Source of the DNA: Silvibacterium acidisoli
Lineage (GTDB): Bacteria > Acidobacteriota > Terriglobia > Terriglobales > Acidobacteriaceae
Assembly (NCBI GenBank): GCA_022870745.1
Contig: CP085323.1
Location: 310,001 to 374,000 of the forward strand
Direction: 5' to 3'
Length of the DNA stretch: 64,000 bases
Shown here: piece by piece, positions 10,489 through 17,289 of the stretch
How the letters are laid out: every line of letters starts with the position of its first letter
Numbering within the stretch: the stretch's first letter is position 1
The notes under the pieces: model-generated
The model's input: the letters and a program-made list of their open reading frames with translations, nothing else
The model's database searches: none
Told to the model about the DNA's origin: nothing
Position numbers and translations under genes: made by a program

Positions 10489-12594
10489 ATGCCTGATAAG
10501 TTTTATCTGACAACACCGATCTATTACGTCAATGCGCGCCCGCACATCGGCACGGCCTACACCACCATTGCCGCCGATGCCATTGCCCGCCGCAAGCGCT
10601 CACTCGGCGTCGATACCTTCTTCCTGACCGGCACCGACGAGCACGGCCAGAAGATCGAGCGCTCAGCCGCCGCAGCCGGCATCACGCCCCAGGCCTTTAC
10701 TGACAGCGTTTCGAGCCGCTTCCGCGAGCTGTGGGACCGCATGGGTCTTACCTACGACTACTTCGTGCGCACCACCGACGCGAACCACAAGCGCGGAGCG
10801 CAGAAGCTCTTCGCCGAGCTCCACAAGCGCGGATACATCTACCTCTCGACGTACACCGGCCAGTACTGCGTGTCAGAGGAGACCTTCGTCGAAGGCCCTC
10901 CCGGAACCATCGGACCCGACGGCAAGCCGACCGAAACTGTTACCGAAGAGAACTTCTACTTCAAGCTGAGCGAGTTCCAGCGGCCCGTCATCGACCTGAT
11001 CGAGTCGAACCAACTCGTCATCGAATCGGAAGCCCGCCGCAATGAAGTGCTTTCCTTTCTGCGCGGCGACGTCGCCAACGCCGAAAAAACCGAGATGTCG
11101 ACTAACGGGCTGCCCTATGTGCCCGGCGCGCTCAAGGATCTCTCCGTCTCGCGCAGCAGCTTCGACTGGGGCATTCCCGTTCCGGAACCCGCCGCCAGCG
11201 AAACAAAGCAGAAGCACATCATCTATGTCTGGCTCGACGCGCTGACGAACTACCTGACCGCAGTCGGCTACGGCAGCGATGCCCCTGAAGACCAGGCCCG
11301 CTTTGCGAAATACTGGCCTGCCGACCTGCACCTCGTCGGCAAGGAGATCACCCGCTTCCACTGCGTCTACTGGCCTGCGTTCCTGCTGGCCGCGGGGCTG
11401 CCGCTGCCTAAGAAGGTCGTCGCTCACGGCTGGCTGCTCTTTGAAGAGAGCAAGATGTCGAAGTCGCGCGGCAACATCGTGCGCGCGGAGACAATCCTCG
11501 ATGTCCTCGGTGCCGATGCCCTGCGTTACTTCCTGCTGCGCGAAATCGTCTTCGGGCAGGATGGCAGCTTCAGCTTCGACGCGCTGGTAAAGCGCTATAA
11601 CTCCGACCTGGCGAACGGCTACGGCAACCTCGTAAGCCGTACGCTGGCCATGATTCAGCGCTACTTCGACGGTGTTCTACCCGAACCGGCAGCCCAGCAG
11701 GCCGATGGACTGGCGACCGAATCGCACCGCATCATTACCGATTTTGCGCGCTTCTTCGACAATTTCGAATTCTCGCGCGCACTCGAAGCCGCATGGACGC
11801 TGGTCGCTGCAACAGACGGCTACCTGACTGCTTCCGCGCCGTGGAAGCAGTCCGAAAGCACCAGCGACGAACAGCAAAAGGCCCTGCGCGCCACGGTCCT
11901 TTCGACCGCAGCCGAGGCTATCCGCATCGTCACCGCGCTCATCTACCCGGTTATCCCCGATGCCGCGGCCAAGGTTTGGGCACAGCTCGGGCTGGGCGAC
12001 ATCAAAGAAGCAGATCTGAAGAACCTGACGTGGGGCGGACTCAAGCCGGGCACGAAGCTCGGCGAACTGGGTCCGGTTTTCCCCCGCGCAGAAAAGGATG
12101 CGATCACGCGTATGCAGGAACTCGAACAAAACAACAACGCCCCGGCAGAAGCGAAGCCAGCCGCAGACGAGACGGCTCCCGTAACAGGCACGCCTGCGGT
12201 ACCAGCGCCTCCGGAGACCGGGACCCACTCCGTACCCGCTGGCCCGAGCATTCCGGCGACCGACAGCGCCCAGATCACCATCGACGACTTCGCCAAGGTC
12301 GACCTGCGCGTCGCCCAGATCAAGGTCGCCGAGCGTGTACCCAAGGCCGACAAGCTGCTGCGTCTCGAAGTCGACCTCGGCTACGAGCAGCGGCAGATTC
12401 TCGCGGGAATCGCCGAAGCCTACGCACCCGAGTCGCTGATCGGCCGCAAGGTCGTCATCGTGGCCAACCTGGCTCCACGCAAGCTGCGCGGCCTCGAATC
12501 GAACGGCATGATCGTCGCCGCATCGCTCGAAGGCGGCAAGGCTGTACTGGCCAGCTTTATCGAAGACATCGAGCTTGGAGCAAGACTGAAATAG
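10489..12594 (+). CDS. metG: Methionyl-tRNA synthetase with C-terminal tRNA-binding domain
   Basis: 701 residues. HIGH motif is HIGT at 19-22 and KMSKS at 322-326 (ESKMSKSRGN). The region that normally carries the zinc knuckle reads GQYCVSEETFVEGPPG with a single cysteine, so the zinc-binding CxxC pairs are missing. After a Pro/Ala/Thr-rich linker (about 545-595), residues about 597-701 form a Trbp111/EMAPII-like OB-fold (DFAKVDLRVAQIK, then PRKLRGLESNGMI), which aids tRNA binding and dimerisation. Divergent from argS. tatD follows after 39 bp and may be co-transcribed. Confidence 0.95.
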   Translation: MPDKFYLTTPIYYVNARPHIGTAYTTIAADAIARRKRSLGVDTFFLTGTDEHGQKIERSAAAAGITPQAFTDSVSSRFRELWDRMGLTYDYFVRTTDANHKRGAQKLFAELHKRGYIYLSTYTGQYCVSEETFVEGPPGTIGPDGKPTETVTEENFYFKLSEFQRPVIDLIESNQLVIESEARRNEVLSFLRGDVANAEKTEMSTNGLPYVPGALKDLSVSRSSFDWGIPVPEPAASETKQKHIIYVWLDALTNYLTAVGYGSDAPEDQARFAKYWPADLHLVGKEITRFHCVYWPAFLLAAGLPLPKKVVAHGWLLFEESKMSKSRGNIVRAETILDVLGADALRYFLLREIVFGQDGSFSFDALVKRYNSDLANGYGNLVSRTLAMIQRYFDGVLPEPAAQQADGLATESHRIITDFARFFDNFEFSRALEAAWTLVAATDGYLTASAPWKQSESTSDEQQKALRATVLSTAAEAIRIVTALIYPVIPDAAAKVWAQLGLGDIKEADLKNLTWGGLKPGTKLGELGPVFPRAEKDAITRMQELEQNNNAPAEAKPAADETAPVTGTPAVPAPPETGTHSVPAGPSIPATDSAQITIDDFAKVDLRVAQIKVAERVPKADKLLRLEVDLGYEQRQILAGIAEAYAPESLIGRKVVIVANLAPRKLRGLESNGMIVAASLEGGKAVLASFIEDIELGARLK

Positions 12595-12633
12595 CGAAAA
12601 TGAAAAGCATTTTGCTTTAGAACCTCGAAGAAA

Positions 12634-13452
12634 ATGATCGATTCTCACGCCCATCTCGACAGTCCGCGCTACGCCGAAGATCGCGACGCCATGCTGGCGC
12701 GCGCCTACGAAGCGGGGGTGCGCACGATTCTCTCAATCGGCATCGGTGAAGGGCCGGACACCATGCATCAGGCCGTCGACCTGGCTCGCACCTACGCAGG
12801 CAAGCCCGGTGTACCGAAGATCTACGCAAGCGCCGGCATTCATCCGCACGAAGCGCAACTGGCCGGTGACCCGGCCTACTGCCGCCTCGATACCCTGCTC
12901 CAGCAGCCGGAAGTGCTGGCCTGCGGCGAGATCGGCCTCGACTACTACTACGACAACTCGCCCCGGGATGTGCAGAAGCAGGCCTTCTCCCGGCAGATGG
13001 AGATCGCTGCCGCCCGCAGGAAGCCGATCATCATCCACTGTCGACCGTCGGACAATTCGACCAACGCATGGGATGACACCCTGGCCATGCTTGCCTCTGA
13101 GTGGAAGCCCACCGGACTGGGCGGCATCCTGCATTGCTTTACCGGCAAATGGACGCACGCGAAGCAGGCGATGGATCTCGGCTTTCTGCTCTCGTTTACC
13201 GGCAATATCACCTATCCAAAGGCGCAGCCGATCCGCGATGTGCTCGCGCAGGTTCCGCTCGAACGGGTCCTGATCGAGACGGATGCGCCTTTTCTCGCGC
13301 CCGTTCCGCACCGCGGCAAACGCAACGAGCCGGCATTCGTGTCCGAGGTCGCAGCCAGGCTGGCCGAGGTGAAGAACGTCCCGGTGGAGGAAGCGGCTTT
13401 CACCATAACACAGAATTTCCACCGCTTTTTCGGGACAGAAAACGCCTCTTGA
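12634..13452 (+). CDS. tatD: TatD family metal-dependent deoxyribonuclease
   Basis: 272 residues, a TIM-barrel metallohydrolase. Metal ligands seen: SHAHLD near the N-terminus, the Glu of CGEIGLDYYYD, the His of IIIHCRP, the His of LHCFTGKW, and the Asp of IETDAPFLAP. These are the full TatD/YcfH set. Family members act as 3'-5' exonucleases in DNA repair or quality control; the exact substrate here is unknown. It follows metG by 39 bp, a pairing often seen in bacteria, and starts after a GAAGAAA purine stretch. Confidence 0.92.
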   Translation: MIDSHAHLDSPRYAEDRDAMLARAYEAGVRTILSIGIGEGPDTMHQAVDLARTYAGKPGVPKIYASAGIHPHEAQLAGDPAYCRLDTLLQQPEVLACGEIGLDYYYDNSPRDVQKQAFSRQMEIAAARRKPIIIHCRPSDNSTNAWDDTLAMLASEWKPTGLGGILHCFTGKWTHAKQAMDLGFLLSFTGNITYPKAQPIRDVLAQVPLERVLIETDAPFLAPVPHRGKRNEPAFVSEVAARLAEVKNVPVEEAAFTITQNFHRFFGTENAS

Positions 13453-13511
13453 GGCGCGACCGGCTCCCTCGAATGGGGAGAAGCGGATAATCTATAGAGG
13501 AGGAATCACTT

Positions 13512-14012
13512 ATGGCAACCGATAATTCCTTCGACGTGGTATCGAAGGTCGATATCCAGGAAGTACGCAATGCGATCGACCAGGCAACAAAGGAAGTGAA
13601 CGCGCGCTTCGATCTGAAGAACACGCACTCCGAGATCAAGCTTGAGGGCGACGAGACGATTCAGCTTGCCTCGTCGGATGAATACAAACTCGAAGCGGTT
13701 ACAGAAATCCTGCAGCAGAAGCTGGTAAAGCGCGGCATATCGCTCAAGTCTCTCGAATTTGGCAAGATCGAGCCGGCCTCAGGATCGAGTGTGCGCCAGA
13801 AGGTTACGCTGCGCCAGGGCATCGCCAGCGAAAAGGCCAAGGAGATCGTTCGCGTCATCAAGGACTCGAAGAAGAAGGCTCAGGCCTCGATCCAGGGTGA
13901 CACCGTGCGCATCAGCGGCAAGGATCGCGATACTCTACAGGAAGTGATCGCTCTGCTCAAATCGCACGACTTCGGCATCGATATGCAGTTTACGAACTAC
14001 CGTTCCAACTAA
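13512..14012 (+). CDS. YajQ family nucleotide-binding protein
   Basis: 166 residues spanning the complete YajQ (DUF520) fold of two RNP-like domains. Characteristic stretches are SFDVVSKVDIQEVRNAIDQA at the start and FGIDMQFTNYRSN at the end. Homologues bind c-di-GMP or RNA; which applies here cannot be read from sequence. A strong Shine-Dalgarno (AGAGGAGGAATC) precedes the ATG. It sits between tatD and a polyprenyl synthetase on the same strand with short gaps, consistent with one operon. Confidence 0.92.
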   Translation: MATDNSFDVVSKVDIQEVRNAIDQATKEVNARFDLKNTHSEIKLEGDETIQLASSDEYKLEAVTEILQQKLVKRGISLKSLEFGKIEPASGSSVRQKVTLRQGIASEKAKEIVRVIKDSKKKAQASIQGDTVRISGKDRDTLQEVIALLKSHDFGIDMQFTNYRSN

Positions 14013-14042
14013 AAAGAAAGCAGCAGGTCAAAGAATTTCCGA

Positions 14043-15032
14043 GTGAGTACACTGGCCATAGCGACGGCAAAAGAGGTCTTTGACCTGCTGCAGGACGATC
14101 TGCGCGCCATCGAGCGCGAGTTCAGCGTGGACGCGGTTTCATCCGTCGCCGCCATCACGGAAATCTCAGGCTACCTGCGGCAGGGCGGCGGCAAACGCAT
14201 CCGTCCGCTGCTGCTGCTGCTTGCAGCCAAATCGCAAGGTTACAGCGGCCACGGCATGATCCGGCTGGGCGCAGTCGTCGAGATGGTTCATTCGGCCACG
14301 CTCGTCCACGACGATATCATCGACGCCGCCGACACCCGCCGCGGACGCCCCTCGGCCAACACCACCTGGGGCAACGCGAAATGCGTGCTCGCCGGGGACT
14401 GGCTCTACATGCAGGCCTTTCGCGTGGCGCTCGAGGAGCGGAACTTCCGCGTGCTCGACCTGCTCATCGGCCTGACCCAGCAGATGGTCGAAGGCGAGCT
14501 GCTGCAGATGGAGAAGCTCGGTAAAACCATCTCGGTCGACGAGTACAACACCCTCATCTATCGCAAGACCGCCTGCCTCTTCGAAGTCTCAATGCGCCTA
14601 GGCTCCGTACTGGCTGCCTCCGGCGATGAGACCGAGAATCGCATGGGCGAATACGGGCACGCGCTCGGCATGGCCTTCCAGATCGTCGATGACGTGCTCG
14701 ACCTCACCGCGACGGAAGAAGTTCTGGGCAAGCCGGTAGCCAGCGACCTGCGCGAAGGCAAGGCAACGCTCGCAGTCATCCACGCGCTTGAGCACAGCAG
14801 CCCCGAAGAACGCCGCGCCATCGAGACCGTTCTGACCGAGCAGAATTTCGGATCGGTCACCCACGCGCAGATCCTCGCCATCCTGCACCGGCACCACTCC
14901 GTGCAGTACGCCATGGATGTGGCTTTCCGCTACGCGGAGACGGCACGCAACGCCGTGGCCGATCTTCCCGACTCCGACTTCAAGCGTGCCCTGCTTTGGG
15001 TGCCGGACTTCGTCGTCGCCCGCGATAAGTAG
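14043..15032 (+). CDS. Trans-polyprenyl diphosphate synthase (octaprenyl/heptaprenyl type)
   Basis: 329 residues from a GTG start 30 bp after the yajQ-family gene. The two Asp-rich motifs that bind Mg-diphosphate are DDIID at 90-94 (in HSATLVHDDIIDAADTRRG) and DDVLD at 216-220, with the KxxxL/GKR region GGGKRIRPLLLLLAA upstream. The enzyme condenses isopentenyl diphosphate onto an allylic primer to make the long side chain of the respiratory quinone (menaquinone expected in this phylum, inference). Chain length cannot be fixed from sequence by eye. Confidence 0.92.
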   Translation: MSTLAIATAKEVFDLLQDDLRAIEREFSVDAVSSVAAITEISGYLRQGGGKRIRPLLLLLAAKSQGYSGHGMIRLGAVVEMVHSATLVHDDIIDAADTRRGRPSANTTWGNAKCVLAGDWLYMQAFRVALEERNFRVLDLLIGLTQQMVEGELLQMEKLGKTISVDEYNTLIYRKTACLFEVSMRLGSVLAASGDETENRMGEYGHALGMAFQIVDDVLDLTATEEVLGKPVASDLREGKATLAVIHALEHSSPEERRAIETVLTEQNFGSVTHAQILAILHRHHSVQYAMDVAFRYAETARNAVADLPDSDFKRALLWVPDFVVARDK

Positions 15033-15127
15033 CCCCCTCGGGTCGCCATCGGCACCTCACGTTTCGTATCACAGCAGTATGGTCCTTCGCGCTATTCCAC
15101 CACGTTACAAGCCACAGACGCGGGTGC

Positions 15128-15160
15128 CCCATCCATGACAGTTTCATCGTCATGGGTGGG
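15128..15160. repeat. Inverted repeat after the polyprenyl synthase gene
   Basis: Arms 15128-15139 and 15149-15160 pair over 12 bp with one mismatch around a 9-base loop. It lacks a T run on either strand, so I treat it as a REP-like palindrome or a weak terminator between convergent genes. Confidence 0.5.
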
Positions 15161-15182
15161 CCGCCAATCGGCCCCGTCGAGA

Positions 15183-16781
15183 CTAAATCTTCCGAGTCTC
15201 AGGCCCATCGAACTCCACATCCGCAAGCCCACGGCTGCCAAAACTACGGAAGCCCGAAACCTGCTTCAGATCGAAAGCGGAAGCACCCTTCGGAACGCGC
15301 ACCCGGAAGAAATCCGCACCATCCAAATCATGTAACCAGAACGCAGGACGAGGATCAGGCGCCTGCACCGCAATCTCCACGTTGCTCATCTCAAGGTTGC
15401 GAATATGGCGCAGAAAGAATCCCGTCGCCGGTAGATGCCCGAACATCTCCGGATCAGGGTAACCAGCTTCCTTCTCCGGAGGCATCAGCGCAGCCATGTC
15501 AGCCGAGGCTCCCCCTACCTGCTCAAGATAAAAATTGCTGATCTGGATGTCTTCGATATTGTGCCCCGGAATGCCCGAAAGAATCGACGGCAGAACCGCC
15601 GCGCCGGAGCTGGTGATGTTGCTCAACAGCACGCGCTTCAACACGCCGACTGGAACACCCTGCGGCCCGCGCATGCGGCTGCCGAGGCGAAAGAACAGCG
15701 GCGCTCCCTTGCAGCCGCGCATGGTGATATTTGTAACCGTGATGTCTTCACAAAGCGCGCCATCTTCCGTCTCGAGCGCAAGCCCGTGACAGTTCTCGAA
15801 GATGCAGTTTGAAATGGTGATGTTGCGGAAGCCGCCGTTCGACTCCGTGCCGCACTTGATGCGCCCGGTGCCATATGCCATGCCTTCCGGCATCTTCTTC
15901 CAGCTGCCATCGAGCACCGACCCAAGAACGTAATCGCCCGTCACATAGCAATTCGTGATGGTCAGATTATCTGTAGGCCGCGCGTAGCCGAGCGCAAATG
16001 AGCTCTTCGGGCAGATGCCGTCATCCCACGGTGAATTCACCGTGCAGTTCGAGACGCGCACATTGCGGCAGCAATCGATATCCATGCCGTCGCGGTTGGT
16101 ATCGATCTTCAGGTTGTCGATGGTCAGGTTATCGACGCCGGTCGCAAGGACACCGAACCAGCCGCCCTGCAAAATCGAGAAGTCGCGCAGGATGACGTTG
16201 TAGCAGTTCTTAAGCGCGATTGCCTTGTTGCCCACACCCGGCTTCGTTGTGTCCGGCAGGTCTGTATCTTTTTCGTTGCCGCGGCTCAGGCCCTTGCCCC
16301 AGATCAGTCCCGGACCAAGAATCGAGAAACTGTGAATGTCCTCGCCCCAGATCAGGCTGTTGTGCCAGTGGTTGTGGCCATAGTCCTGGTAATGTTCGAA
16401 TGCCGGATTCTGCGGCTCAGCCGCATCGTAGCCGCCGCTCGTCGTGCCTTCCATAGGAACCGAAGCCGCCAGAATGGTCGCACCCTGGTCGAGGTACAGG
16501 CTCACATTGCTGCGCAGATGAATGGAATACGAGGCATAGACACCCGCCGGGAAAAAAACCGTTCCTCCGCCCGCCGAGGCAGCCGATTCGATCGCGCGAT
16601 TGATGGCTGCTGTGTCGATGGTCTTGCCATCGCCGGTCGCGCCGAAGCTGCGAACGCTGGCCCAGAACCCCGAAGCGGCATGTGCTGGAGCCGCGGCTGC
16701 TCCTGCTGTTGCAAGCGGAGCTGCCGCCACTGCCAAACCACCACTTGCATACTTCAACAAATCTCTGCGCAGAACCGTCAT
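15183..16781 (-). CDS. GH28-like (polygalacturonase-type) right-handed beta-helix enzyme, Tat-exported
   Basis: 532 residues. The N-terminus MTVLRRDLLKYASGG with an Ala-rich stretch to about residue 35 looks like a twin-arginine signal. The body begins with a VRSFGATGDGKTIDTAAINRA element typical of pectate-lyase-superfamily helices. Two GH28 motifs are visible: NRDGMDID at 229-236 (catalytic-Asp NTDGxD) and WDDGIC with D253/D254 (DD of the DDCI motif); GRIKCG matches the RIK motif. The GHGxSIGS histidine motif is replaced by GDYVLGSVLDG. It probably cleaves a pectin-like or related polymer in the periplasm or outside. It is the downstream-most gene of the carbohydrate region. Confidence 0.8.
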   Translation of the reverse strand: MTVLRRDLLKYASGGLAVAAAPLATAGAAAAPAHAASGFWASVRSFGATGDGKTIDTAAINRAIESAASAGGGTVFFPAGVYASYSIHLRSNVSLYLDQGATILAASVPMEGTTSGGYDAAEPQNPAFEHYQDYGHNHWHNSLIWGEDIHSFSILGPGLIWGKGLSRGNEKDTDLPDTTKPGVGNKAIALKNCYNVILRDFSILQGGWFGVLATGVDNLTIDNLKIDTNRDGMDIDCCRNVRVSNCTVNSPWDDGICPKSSFALGYARPTDNLTITNCYVTGDYVLGSVLDGSWKKMPEGMAYGTGRIKCGTESNGGFRNITISNCIFENCHGLALETEDGALCEDITVTNITMRGCKGAPLFFRLGSRMRGPQGVPVGVLKRVLLSNITSSGAAVLPSILSGIPGHNIEDIQISNFYLEQVGGASADMAALMPPEKEAGYPDPEMFGHLPATGFFLRHIRNLEMSNVEIAVQAPDPRPAFWLHDLDGADFFRVRVPKGASAFDLKQVSGFRSFGSRGLADVEFDGPETRKI

Positions 16782-16850
16782 TCCCTGCTCCTCTGTCGAT
16801 GCGAAGCCATTGAAAAATCATTCGGCGTGAAAACGCCAAGGCGGCGCTCA

Positions 16851-16880
16851 AAGAAAATGCGGCGGAGACCTCCGCCGCAT
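16851..16880 (-). terminator. Intrinsic terminator after the small lipoprotein gene
   Basis: A 10-bp perfect stem (16857-16866 with 16871-16880) is followed on the minus strand by TTTTCTTT (16851-16857). It separates the lipoprotein gene from GH28. Confidence 0.85.
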
Positions 16881-16896
16881 GTTCCGATACTCTTTG

Positions 16897-17247
16897 TTAT
16901 TGCTTCTGGAAGTTGTCCTTCGCCTGCACCGAGGGCGGAGTCGCCGAGCCGTGCTCCGCACCGGGTCCGGAGCGAGCCATCGCATCGTCGTAAGGCTGCT
17001 TGCCGTCCGCTCCGGCAGCCGTCGGTGAGCCTGGCACCGGAGGCTGACCCTCGCCACTGCCGACGATGTTCGGATTCTGCTTACCAGTGGTAGTGATGTC
17101 CGAGGTTGCCGTCATCGGACCATGGCCCTTTTTCGTCCTGCTCGTCTCGCATCCCGAAACCAGCCAGCCCAACATTGCAGCGGTCAGAACCCATCCAGAA
17201 GCCTTCGCAAAAGCTCGCAATTCCGTTCCTCCAGGCACTCGAATCAA
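16897..17247 (-). CDS. Small putative lipoprotein, function unknown
   Basis: 116 residues. A hydrophobic segment ends in the lipobox-like LVSGC (Cys at about 32), after which the chain is polar, rich in Gly, Pro, Thr and Gln and without recognisable domains. A proper terminator follows and the frame is the only plausible one in the gap between the GH28 and GH55-like genes, so I take it as real. It could be a surface-exposed accessory of the neighbouring glycan genes, but nothing in the sequence shows that. Confidence 0.6.
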   Translation of the reverse strand: MIRVPGGTELRAFAKASGWVLTAAMLGWLVSGCETSRTKKGHGPMTATSDITTTGKQNPNIVGSGEGQPPVPGSPTAAGADGKQPYDDAMARSGPGAEHGSATPPSVQAKDNFQKQ

Positions 17248-17289
17248 TCAGCGGAACCATTCTACTCGACAAAGCCGGCGACTGGCCTG

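Noticed and set aside
10258-10545. 96-residue N-terminal extension of argS
   Set aside because: It lacks family similarity by eye, overlaps the divergent metG start, and a GTG with a ribosome-binding site starts the expected N-terminal domain.
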